Of a DNA stretch of 7,972 bases, positions 1 through 6,754 are shown in pieces. Position numbers and translations under genes: made by a program. Numbering within the stretch: position 1 is the stretch's first letter; each line of letters begins with the position of its first letter. The notes below the pieces were generated by a model, which did no database searches, was not told the DNA's origin, and saw nothing but the letters and a program-made list of their open reading frames with translations. This DNA comes from Deltaproteobacteria bacterium (lineage in GTDB: Bacteria > Desulfobacterota > Deferrimicrobia > Deferrimicrobiales > Deferrimicrobiaceae): NCBI GenBank assembly GCA_017889845.1, contig JAGGAJ010000080.1, positions 1 through 7,972 of the forward strand, given 5' to 3'.

Positions 1-64
1 ACCGAGCAAATAAGCGATGGGTAAGGCGGGTGCGTTTGTTGTCAACGGCTTAAGGGCAAGGGGG

Positions 65-69
65 AAGGA
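65..69 (+). promoter_or_regulatory. Ribosome binding site of the arylsulfatase gene
   Basis: The purine-rich run GGGGGAAGGA ends at base 69, four bases before the ATG at 74. The in-frame ATG at 17 has no comparable purine run before it. This site therefore decides the start at 74, which also places a normal signal peptide at the very N-terminus. Confidence 0.65.
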
Positions 70-73
70 TCCC

Positions 74-2605
74 ATGAGGGTGAGCGGCGAACTCATTCCG
101 AGGCAATGGTATCCCGGAGTCGTCTTCCTCTTGCTGTTCCCGATGCTTTGTGTCGGGACGGCCATGGCGGTGGAGACCACTGGCGTGCCGGGCTCACCGA
201 GCGCCACAACAACGATTGACGGGAAACAGCTCCCGTCCCCCGATCCGAAATTCGGCGGCGTGATCAAGGACGACGCCCTGCAATCGAAACCGTGGTGGGC
301 ACCGCGCATCGTGCCGCCCAGGCAGGCGCCCAACGTGCTGCTGATCATCACCGACGATGCCGGGTTCGGCGTGCCGAGCACCTTCGGCGGCGTCATCCCG
401 ACGCCCACGATGGATCGGGTCGCACAGAACGGCCTGCGCTACAATAACATCCACTCTACCGCGCTTTGCTCACCGACCCGTGCTGCGCTGATCACCGGCC
501 GCAACCACCACTCGGTGGGTTTTGGCGTGATTACCGAGCAGTCCACGGGATTTCCTGGTTACAACAGCATCATCGCCGAGGACAAGGCGACCATCGGGAG
601 GATTCTGCTCGAAAACGGCTACGCCACCTCATGGTTTGGCAAGAATCACAATACTCCTGCCTTCGCGGCCAGCCAAGTCGGTCCGTTCAATCAATGGCCG
701 ACTGGAATGGGCTTCGAATATTTCTACGGATTCGTGGGAGGGGACGCGAACCAGTGGCAGCCGAATCTCTTTCGCAACACCACCCAGATCTATCCTTTCC
801 ACGGCAAGCCGGAATGGAACCTGGTCACCGGAATGGCCGACGAAGCCATCGATTACCTGAACCGCATCAACCAGACGATGCCCACCAAGCCTTTTTTCAT
901 CAAATACGCGCCTGGCGCCACACACGCGCCGCATCACCCGACGAAGGAATGGGTGGAAAAGATCAGCAAAATGCACCTCTTTGACAAGGGGTGGAACGCG
1001 CTGCGCGAACAGATTTTCGAAAACCAGAAGCGCCTGGGCGTGATCCCCAAAGACACCCAGCTGGAGCTCTGGCCGACTAATGTCCTCAAGAACTGGGATG
1101 ATCTCACCCCGGAAGAAAAGAAGCTCTACATCAAGCAGGTGGAAATCTTCGCCGCCTATGCCGCCTACAGCGACTACGAGATCGGGCGCGTCATTGGAGC
1201 CATTGAGGACATGGGCAAGCTCGAGAACACGCTCATCATCTACATCAACGGCGACAACGGCACCAGCGCCGAGGGAGGTCCGCTTGGCACGCCCAATGAG
1301 GTCGCGTTCTTCAACGGCGTCAACAAGATGCCGACCGAGGTTCAGATGAAGTGGTATGACGTCTGGGGCACCGAGCAGACATACAACCATATGTCGGCCG
1401 GGTGGTCATGGGCCTTTGATACGCCCTTTACCTGGTTCAAGCAGAATGCCTCCAAGCTCGGTGGCGTCCGGCAGAACATGGCGATCTCGTGGCCGGCGCG
1501 CATCAAGGACAAGGGCGGCCTGCGCGAGCAATTCAGCCACGTGATCGACATCGTGCCGACCATCCTGGAAGCGACCGGCATCCCGGCACCCGAAACGGTG
1601 GACGGTATCCAGCAGGCGCCGATCGAGGGTACCAGTCTTGCCTACACGTTTGACAAGGGAAATGCCAAGGCTCCCTCGCGGCACAGGACCCAGTACTTCG
1701 AGATGTTTGGCCAGTGGGCGCTGTACCACGAAGGGTGGCTGCTCAGCACCAAGGTGAATCGCGCGCCGTGGGAGGCTTTCGGCGCCGCCAATCCCGACCC
1801 GCTCAACAACCAGGTGCTCGAACTCTACGACCTGAACAAAGACTTCAGCCAGTCCCAGGACATCGCGGCCAAGCATCCTGACAAGGTGAAGGAGATGAAG
1901 GAGATGTTCATCGCGGAAGCCAGGAAATATCAGGTCTTCCCGATGGACGCCTCCGTGGCCGCGCGCATCGTGGCCCCTCGTCCGAACATCACCGCCGGCC
2001 GCACCGAGTTCGTATACACCAGGCCGATGGTGGGCCTGCCGCAGGGTGATTCGCCGATGTTGCTCAATGCCTCCTACACCATCACCGCGGACATCGAAGT
2101 GCCGCAGGGCGGCGCCGAGGGCATGATCCTGACCTCTGGCGGCCGGTTTGCCGGCTACGGCTTCTACCTGCTCAAGGGCAAGCCGGTCTTTCTCTGGAAC
2201 CTGGTCGACCTGAAGCGCATCAAGTGGGAAGGTCAGGAGGCGCTCACCCCCGGCAAGCACATCGTCGAGTTCGACTTCAAATACGACGGCCTCGGCGTCG
2301 GCACGCTCCTGTATAACAACATGAGCGGTCTCGGCCGACCCGGAACGGGCACGCTCAAGGTGGACGGCAAAGTCGTGGCCACCGAAACGATGCCGCACAC
2401 CCTGCCTATGATTCTGCAATGGGACGAGAGCTTCGACATCGGCTCCGACACCCTGACCGGTGTGAACGACGCCGATTACAAGCCGCCGTTCCCGCTGACC
2501 GCTAAGCTCAACAAGCTGACGATCAATGTGGACCGGCCGCAGCTCTCGCCGGAAGACATCAAAAAGCTGGAACAGGCCCAGCGGAACAACAAGGCGAGCG
2601 AGTAG
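74..2605 (+). CDS. Secreted arylsulfatase, type I (formylglycine) sulfatase family
   Basis: This 843-residue protein should hydrolyse sulfate esters, releasing sulfate, in the periplasm or outside the cell. Residues 1-32 look like a Sec signal peptide with probable cleavage after AMA; the Cys in PMLC lacks a good lipobox. The sulfatase domain follows. All hallmarks of Pseudomonas aeruginosa AtsA are visible: metal ligands Asp94-Asp95 (ITDDAGFG), the CSPTR signature with Cys132 to be converted to formylglycine and Arg136, Lys190 and His192 (FGKNH), His284 (THAPHH), Asp394-Asn395 (GDNG) and Lys461 (SKLGG). Roughly residues 650-820 form a beta-rich C-terminal domain typical of the large (about 750-860 residue) arylsulfatases. 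The maturase (FGE or anSME) is not in the window, and the natural substrate cannot be read from sequence. An in-frame ATG at 17 would add 19 residues ahead of the signal peptide and is less likely. The gene looks less GC-rich than its neighbours. Confidence 0.93.
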   Translation: MRVSGELIPRQWYPGVVFLLLFPMLCVGTAMAVETTGVPGSPSATTTIDGKQLPSPDPKFGGVIKDDALQSKPWWAPRIVPPRQAPNVLLIITDDAGFGVPSTFGGVIPTPTMDRVAQNGLRYNNIHSTALCSPTRAALITGRNHHSVGFGVITEQSTGFPGYNSIIAEDKATIGRILLENGYATSWFGKNHNTPAFAASQVGPFNQWPTGMGFEYFYGFVGGDANQWQPNLFRNTTQIYPFHGKPEWNLVTGMADEAIDYLNRINQTMPTKPFFIKYAPGATHAPHHPTKEWVEKISKMHLFDKGWNALREQIFENQKRLGVIPKDTQLELWPTNVLKNWDDLTPEEKKLYIKQVEIFAAYAAYSDYEIGRVIGAIEDMGKLENTLIIYINGDNGTSAEGGPLGTPNEVAFFNGVNKMPTEVQMKWYDVWGTEQTYNHMSAGWSWAFDTPFTWFKQNASKLGGVRQNMAISWPARIKDKGGLREQFSHVIDIVPTILEATGIPAPETVDGIQQAPIEGTSLAYTFDKGNAKAPSRHRTQYFEMFGQWALYHEGWLLSTKVNRAPWEAFGAANPDPLNNQVLELYDLNKDFSQSQDIAAKHPDKVKEMKEMFIAEARKYQVFPMDASVAARIVAPRPNITAGRTEFVYTRPMVGLPQGDSPMLLNASYTITADIEVPQGGAEGMILTSGGRFAGYGFYLLKGKPVFLWNLVDLKRIKWEGQEALTPGKHIVEFDFKYDGLGVGTLLYNNMSGLGRPGTGTLKVDGKVVATETMPHTLPMILQWDESFDIGSDTLTGVNDADYKPPFPLTAKLNKLTINVDRPQLSPEDIKKLEQAQRNNKASE

Positions 2606-2623
2606 GGGACGTATCCGTCGAAA

Positions 2624-2655
2624 GGGGGGCAGCCCTCCGAAGAGGGCTGCCCCCC
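2624..2655. terminator. Bidirectional intrinsic-type terminator hairpin between converging genes
   Basis: The arms 2624-2637 and 2642-2655 are perfect 14-bp reverse complements around a 4-base loop. Read on the - strand the loop is UUCG closed by C-G, the exceptionally stable cUUCGg tetraloop. The hairpin begins 18 bases after the sulfatase stop and, from the other side, 5 bases after the MFS stop. Both flanks have only short T tracts: TGTATTTAT after the + strand stem and TTTCG after the - strand stem. Termination in both directions is inferred from position and stem strength. Confidence 0.85.
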
Positions 2656-2660
2656 TGTAT

Positions 2661-3887
2661 TTATGCGGACCGGTGCAGCTCCGGGTACCGGAAGCGGACC
2701 CACAGCCCGACGAGGAGCCCCGCCGCCGCGAGCGCCGCGAGCGCGACGGGCGCGGAGGTCATCGACGCCAGCCCGCCGAGGAGGAGGCTCCCGATCCGCA
2801 TCAGCCCGAGGAACAGGGAGACGTAGAGGGCCATCACCCGCCCCCGGAGGTGGTCCGGCACCAGCTGCTGGAGGAGGGAGTTCGCCGGCGCATTTTGCAA
2901 TACGAAGGCGAATCCGACGGCTACGAGGATCAGGATGGACCCGGCGTAGCTGCGGCAGAATGCGAACGCGAGGAGCAGGAAGGGGAAGGTGAGGCTTCCG
3001 GCGGTGATCGCACCCCCTTTTCGCGCCCCCACGTAGAGGGAGGCGGAGAACAGCGAGCCGAGGACCGCCCCGACCCCCGCGGCTGACATCAGCACCCCGT
3101 ACCCTTCCGCCCCCCGCCCGAGGATCTCCTTCGCGAAGATGGGGACGAGGACGTGGTACGGCATGGCGAACAGGGCGGAGAGAGAGATCAGGATCACGAT
3201 GGCTCCGGGGACGCGGTGCTCCCGCAGGTACCGCACTCCGCCGAGGAGGTCCCCGGCGGAATCCGGGCCGTCGCCGGTTCGCCGGATCAGGGCGACGTCC
3301 ATCAGGAACAGGCAGAGCAGGACCGCAATGAAGCTCACCCCGTTGACGAAGAACGCGCCCGCCACCCCGGAGGTGGCCACCAGGACCCCCGCCGCCGCCG
3401 GGCCCAGGACGCGCGCGCCGTGGAAGATGCCGGAGTTCAGCGCGATGGCGTTGGACAGGTCCTCCTTGCCAACCAGCTCCACCACGAACGCCTGCCGCGC
3501 GGGGGTGTCCAGCGCCTGCGCCGCCCCCAGGAGGAACGCCAGGAGAAGAACGTGCCAGAGGCGCACCGCCCCGGTCCAGCAGAGGAACGCCAGGAGGAAT
3601 GCGAGGGCCATCATCGACGCCTGGCACCAGAAGATCACCCGGCGCTTCTCGAACCGGTCCGCGATCGCCCCGGCGTAGAGGGTGAGCGGCACGAGGGGGA
3701 TGGCGCCGACGAAGTTGACGAGCCCCAGGTCCCGCGCGGAGCCGGTCAGCTGGTACACCAGCCAGTTCTGGGCGATGGTCTGCATCCAGGTGCCCACCAG
3801 GGAGGTGAGCTGGCCGAAGAACCAGAGGCGGAAGTTCCGGTGGCGCAGCGCCCGGAAGGTCGAGGCGATCGCGCCGTCCGGGGGCAT
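2661..3887 (-). CDS. MFS transporter, MFS_3 / EntS-like exporter family
   Basis: This 408-residue inner-membrane protein belongs to the major facilitator superfamily and probably uses the proton gradient to export a small molecule. It is almost entirely hydrophobic, with segments consistent with about 10-12 membrane helices. Family marks are the motif A loop after TM2 (GAIADRFEKRR, residues 73-83), PARQAFV (129-135) with NAIALNSG soon after, and PDHLRGRVM (344-352) in the second half. These are typical of the MFS_3 group, which includes the enterobactin exporter EntS. The substrate cannot be predicted; no siderophore synthesis gene is nearby. Its ATG directly follows the glgB TAG stop with no intervening base, so translation is probably coupled to glgB. 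It is the last gene of the - strand run, with the terminator hairpin starting 5 bases after its TAA stop. Length is normal and the frame is intact. Confidence 0.9.
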   Translation of the reverse strand: MPPDGAIASTFRALRHRNFRLWFFGQLTSLVGTWMQTIAQNWLVYQLTGSARDLGLVNFVGAIPLVPLTLYAGAIADRFEKRRVIFWCQASMMALAFLLAFLCWTGAVRLWHVLLLAFLLGAAQALDTPARQAFVVELVGKEDLSNAIALNSGIFHGARVLGPAAAGVLVATSGVAGAFFVNGVSFIAVLLCLFLMDVALIRRTGDGPDSAGDLLGGVRYLREHRVPGAIVILISLSALFAMPYHVLVPIFAKEILGRGAEGYGVLMSAAGVGAVLGSLFSASLYVGARKGGAITAGSLTFPFLLLAFAFCRSYAGSILILVAVGFAFVLQNAPANSLLQQLVPDHLRGRVMALYVSLFLGLMRIGSLLLGGLASMTSAPVALAALAAAGLLVGLWVRFRYPELHRSA

Positions 3888-3897
3888 CTACCTTTCC
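3888..3897 (-). promoter_or_regulatory. glgB stop / MFS ribosome binding site junction
   Basis: On the - strand the end of glgB reads GGAAAGG (3897-3891), then TAG (3890-3888), then the MFS ATG (3887-3885). The Shine-Dalgarno-like run lies inside the last codons of glgB and the start abuts the stop. This is a classic arrangement for termination-reinitiation coupling; the coupling itself is inferred. Confidence 0.6.
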
Positions 3898-6104
3898 GGG
3901 CGCAGGAAGAGGGCGCCCAGGGGGGGGAGGGTGAGGGAGACGGAGTACGGGCGACCCATCCACGGCCGGTTTTCCGCCTCCACTGCGCCGAAATTTCCCG
4001 TTCCGCTCCCGCCGAACGCTGCGGCGTCGCTGTTCAGCGCCTCCCGGTAGCGGCCGGGGAACGGGACGCCCAGCCGGTACCCCGCCCGCCCGACGGGCGT
4101 GAAGTTGAAGACGCAGACGGTGGCGTCGCCCGGGTCCTTCCCCCGGCGGAGGAAGGATACGACGCTGTTTTCGACGTCCCGGAAGTCGATCCACTCGAAC
4201 CCCTCGGGCCGGAAGTCCACTTCGTGAAGGGAGGGAGTCTCGCGGTAGACGCGGTTCAACTCCCGGACGAAATTCCGGACGCCCTGGTGCGTGTCCCACT
4301 GCAGCAGGTCCCACTGCAGCGATCGGTCGTGGTCCCACTCATCCCACTGGCCGAACTCCCCGCCCATGAAGAGGAGCTTCTTCCCCGGGTGGGCGTACAT
4401 GTAGGAGTACAGCAGCCGCAGGTTGGCGAACTTCGCCCACAGGTCGCCCGGCATCTTGTCGAGCATCGACCGCTTCAGGTGGACCACCTCGTCGTGGGAG
4501 AAGGGGAGGACGAAGTTCTCGTGGAAAGCGTACAGGAGGGAGAAGGTGAGGGTGCCGAAGTGGTACTTCCGGTGGATCGGATCCTTCTCGATGAAGGAGA
4601 GCATGTCGTGCATCCACCCCATGTTCCACTTCAGGGTGAATCCAAGCCCGCCGAGCCACGTCGGGCGGGAGACGGCGGGCCAGGCGGTCGACTCCTCCGC
4701 CACCGTGACCGCTCCGGGGTACCGGGCGTGGACCAGCTCGTTCACGCGCTTGAGGAAGGCGATCGCGTCGAGGTTCTCGTTGCCGCCGTACGCGTTCGGA
4801 ATCCACTCGCCGGGTTTGCGGGAGTAGTCGAGGTAGATCATGGACGCCACCGCGTCTACCCGCAGCCCGTCGATGTGGTACCGGTCCAGCCAGAAGAGGG
4901 CGTTGGAGAGGAGGAAGTTCGCCACCTCCCGGCGCCCGTAGTTGAAGACCAGCGTACCCCAGTCATGGTGCTCTCCGAGCCGCGGGTCCGAGTGTTCGTA
5001 GAGGTGCGTCCCGTCGAAGCGGGCAAGCCCGTGGGCGTCCTTGGGGAAGTGGGCGGGGACCCAGTCGAGGATCACGCCGATCCCCTCCCGGTGGCACCGG
5101 TCCACGAAGGCCATGAACGCCTTCGGGTGGCCGAAGCGCGAGGTGGGGGCGAAGTACCCCAGCACCTGGTATCCCCACGAGCCGTCGAACGGGTGCTCCG
5201 CCATGGGGAGGAGCTCGATGTGGGTGTACCCCATCTCCTTCGCGTACGGGACGAGGTCGTCCGCCAGATCGTTGTAGGAGAGATACTCCCGCCCATCGCC
5301 GCCCTTCCGCTTCCAGGAGCCCAGGTGGACCTCGTAGACGGCCATCGGGGACTCCAGGGCGTTCCGGCCCTTCCGCTCCTCCATCCACGCCGCGTCGCCC
5401 CAATCGTACCCATCGATGGTGCAGACGATCGACCCCGTCCGCGGTGGCGCCTCGTAGCGGAACGCGAAGGGATCCGTCTTGGCGAACAGTTCGCCGGTGG
5501 CGCGCGACAGGATCTCGTACTTGTACACCTCCTCCTCGCCGATGCCGGGGAGGAAGATCTCCCAGATCCCGGACTCCCCCCGGTTGCGCATCGGGTGCAC
5601 GCGGCCGTCCCAGTGGTTGAAATTGCACACCACCGAGACGCGCTCGGCGTTGGGGGCCCACACGGCGAATGTCGTGCCCGGCACCCCTCCGATTTCGACG
5701 GCGTGGCTTCCCAGCTTCCTGGGCTCGTCGAGGTGGCTTCCTTCCGCGAGGAGGTGGATGTCGAAGTCGGAGAGGACCAGTCCGAAGGCATACGGGTCGT
5801 GCTGGGTCCAGCGGTACCCGTCGTGGGACACGAACTCCAGGCGGTACGGGAAGATCTGCCGTTCCCCCGGGAACTGCGCCTCGAAGACGCCGTCGGGGTG
5901 GACCCGGGTCATCGCCGCCCGCTGCTCGCCGCCCGCCGCGTCCCGCACGACGTACGCTTCCCGCGCCCGGGGCTGGATCGCCCGGACGGAGACGAGGCGC
6001 CTTTCGCCCTTTCCCGTGACGTGGGGACCGAGGACGGAGAACGGGTCCCAGTGGCGCGCTCCCAGGAGCAGGTCGAGATCTTTTCCGGACAAGGTGGTTT
6101 TCAT
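3888..6104 (-). CDS. glgB: 1,4-alpha-glucan (glycogen) branching enzyme, GH13
   Basis: This 738-residue cytoplasmic enzyme (EC 2.4.1.18) cuts an alpha-1,4 glucan chain and rejoins it through an alpha-1,6 bond, making glycogen branches. Length matches the family (E. coli GlgB, 728). An N-terminal domain carries the DPFSVLGPH motif (20-28), and a CBM48-type domain follows (about 130-240; FAVWAPNAERVSVV, FNHWDG). The GH13 barrel has all catalytic regions: DWVPAHFP (347-354), GLRVDAV with nucleophile Asp417, VAEES with acid/base Glu470, and FSHDEVVH with transition-state stabiliser Asp538. These three sit 12 residues after their E. coli equivalents 405, 458 and 526. The C-terminal beta domain ends in the usual LTLPPLGALFL. 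The start is fixed: an in-frame TGA lies only two codons upstream. The Shine-Dalgarno match is weak, which fits coupling to the lipoprotein gene 6 bases upstream. No glgA, glgC, glgX or glgP is in the window. Confidence 0.98.
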   Translation of the reverse strand: MKTTLSGKDLDLLLGARHWDPFSVLGPHVTGKGERRLVSVRAIQPRAREAYVVRDAAGGEQRAAMTRVHPDGVFEAQFPGERQIFPYRLEFVSHDGYRWTQHDPYAFGLVLSDFDIHLLAEGSHLDEPRKLGSHAVEIGGVPGTTFAVWAPNAERVSVVCNFNHWDGRVHPMRNRGESGIWEIFLPGIGEEEVYKYEILSRATGELFAKTDPFAFRYEAPPRTGSIVCTIDGYDWGDAAWMEERKGRNALESPMAVYEVHLGSWKRKGGDGREYLSYNDLADDLVPYAKEMGYTHIELLPMAEHPFDGSWGYQVLGYFAPTSRFGHPKAFMAFVDRCHREGIGVILDWVPAHFPKDAHGLARFDGTHLYEHSDPRLGEHHDWGTLVFNYGRREVANFLLSNALFWLDRYHIDGLRVDAVASMIYLDYSRKPGEWIPNAYGGNENLDAIAFLKRVNELVHARYPGAVTVAEESTAWPAVSRPTWLGGLGFTLKWNMGWMHDMLSFIEKDPIHRKYHFGTLTFSLLYAFHENFVLPFSHDEVVHLKRSMLDKMPGDLWAKFANLRLLYSYMYAHPGKKLLFMGGEFGQWDEWDHDRSLQWDLLQWDTHQGVRNFVRELNRVYRETPSLHEVDFRPEGFEWIDFRDVENSVVSFLRRGKDPGDATVCVFNFTPVGRAGYRLGVPFPGRYREALNSDAAAFGGSGTGNFGAVEAENRPWMGRPYSVSLTLPPLGALFLRPER
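4293..4320 (-). repeat. Short tandem repeat inside glgB (Trp-Asp-rich segment)
   Basis: The 13-base string GTCCCACTGCAGC occurs at 4293-4305 and again at 4308-4320, a 15-base (five-codon) period. The heptamer TCCCACT occurs twice more at 4333-4339 and 4342-4348. In GlgB this gives four [QE]WD units within residues 587-604 (QWDEWD, then LQWD twice). The reading frame is preserved, so this is most likely local coding repetition and not a mobile or regulatory element. Confidence 0.5.
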
Positions 6105-6110
6105 GGCATC

Positions 6111-6731
6111 TCAGGGCTGCACGCGAAACGCGGTTTCTTTCAGGTCCTTGCCCCCGCCGCGGAACTCTACGGACGCGAGGACGCGGTAATTCCCCGGCCG
6201 CGCGTCCGCCGGCAGCGTGACGGAGACCACGGAGCGCCAGGTCCCGCCCTCGCGCTCGATGTCGACGGTCGATTCTCCGACCTTGCTGCCCCCGAAGAGG
6301 ATCTCCCGGGTCTCGCGGATGGGGACCTGGACGTCGTCGGTCGGGGTGAGGACCGCGTACGTGACGTCGATGTCGACGGTGCCGCCGGGCCGGACCGGCG
6401 TCGGGCCGGCCGTCACCTTCTCGATCTGGATGCGCGTCCCCTTCGCCGCGGTGTAGTCGGAGTGGGCCTGCCGGGTCTCCGCGGGGCCCTTTTCCTTCTG
6501 GTCGTAATAGTTTCCGATCAGCCCCCCCGCGAGGGCGCCCAGGAGCCCGCCCGCCACGGCGCCTTTCCTCCCTCCCACGAGGCCTCCGATGACCGCGCCG
6601 CCCACCGCCCCGGCGCCGACGCCGATGGCGGCGCCCTGGTGACCGCCGAGGGTCGACTCCGTCGTGGCGCACCCCGGGGGGACCGCGCCGAGCAGGGCGA
6701 GGACGATCAGACAGTTCACGGCCTTTCGCAC
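6111..6731 (-). CDS. Glycine-zipper putative lipoprotein with C-terminal beta domain
   Basis: This 206-residue protein has no assigned function. It starts with a short basic n-region and a hydrophobic stretch ending in VPPGC, so Cys21 may be lipidated; the -3 and -2 positions are both Pro, making the lipobox weak. Residues about 30-73 form a glycine-zipper segment with repeated GxxxG spacing (AIGVGAGAVGGAVIGG, then GGLLGALAGGLIG) and a short RKG break, as in the YMGG/OmpA-like glycine-zipper families that form membrane-associated hairpins. After a charged linker (DQKEKGPAETRQ), residues about 98-206 look like an immunoglobulin-type beta sandwich (RPGGTVDIDVTYAV, RSVVSVTLPADARPGNYRV). It is probably anchored in the envelope with the beta domain in the periplasm. 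I chose the GTG at 6731-6729 because an AGGAGGG ribosome site lies 5 bases upstream and the signal sequence starts there; the frame remains open further upstream, but that part is out-of-frame MBL gene sequence. The stop lies 6 bases before glgB, in the same frame. Confidence 0.82.
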   Translation of the reverse strand: MRKAVNCLIVLALLGAVPPGCATTESTLGGHQGAAIGVGAGAVGGAVIGGLVGGRKGAVAGGLLGALAGGLIGNYYDQKEKGPAETRQAHSDYTAAKGTRIQIEKVTAGPTPVRPGGTVDIDVTYAVLTPTDDVQVPIRETREILFGGSKVGESTVDIEREGGTWRSVVSVTLPADARPGNYRVLASVEFRGGGKDLKETAFRVQP

Positions 6732-6736
6732 GGGGA

Positions 6737-6743
6737 CCCTCCT
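6737..6743 (-). promoter_or_regulatory. Ribosome binding site of the glycine-zipper lipoprotein gene
   Basis: AGGAGGG on the - strand (6743 to 6737) is followed by 5 bases and then GTG. This near-perfect Shine-Dalgarno sequence decides the GTG start. It lies in the 23-base gap after the MBL gene. Confidence 0.8.
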
Positions 6744-6754
6744 GCCTTGGACAC

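Noticed and set aside
17..73. Earlier in-frame ATG for the arylsulfatase at 17.
   Set aside because: It has no ribosome site and would put 19 residues ahead of a normal signal peptide; the ATG at 74 has both a good ribosome site and correct signal-peptide placement.
1406..2419. A 337-codon open frame antisense to the sulfatase.
   Set aside because: It has no recognisable domain and no ribosome site that I can see, and it is covered by the conserved sulfatase coding sequence on the other strand.
2476..4338. A 620-codon open frame on the - strand overlapping the glgB end, the MFS gene and the sulfatase 3' end.
   Set aside because: Its product is rich in Arg, Gly and Pro with no recognisable domain, while the overlapping frames encode well-conserved GlgB and MFS proteins.
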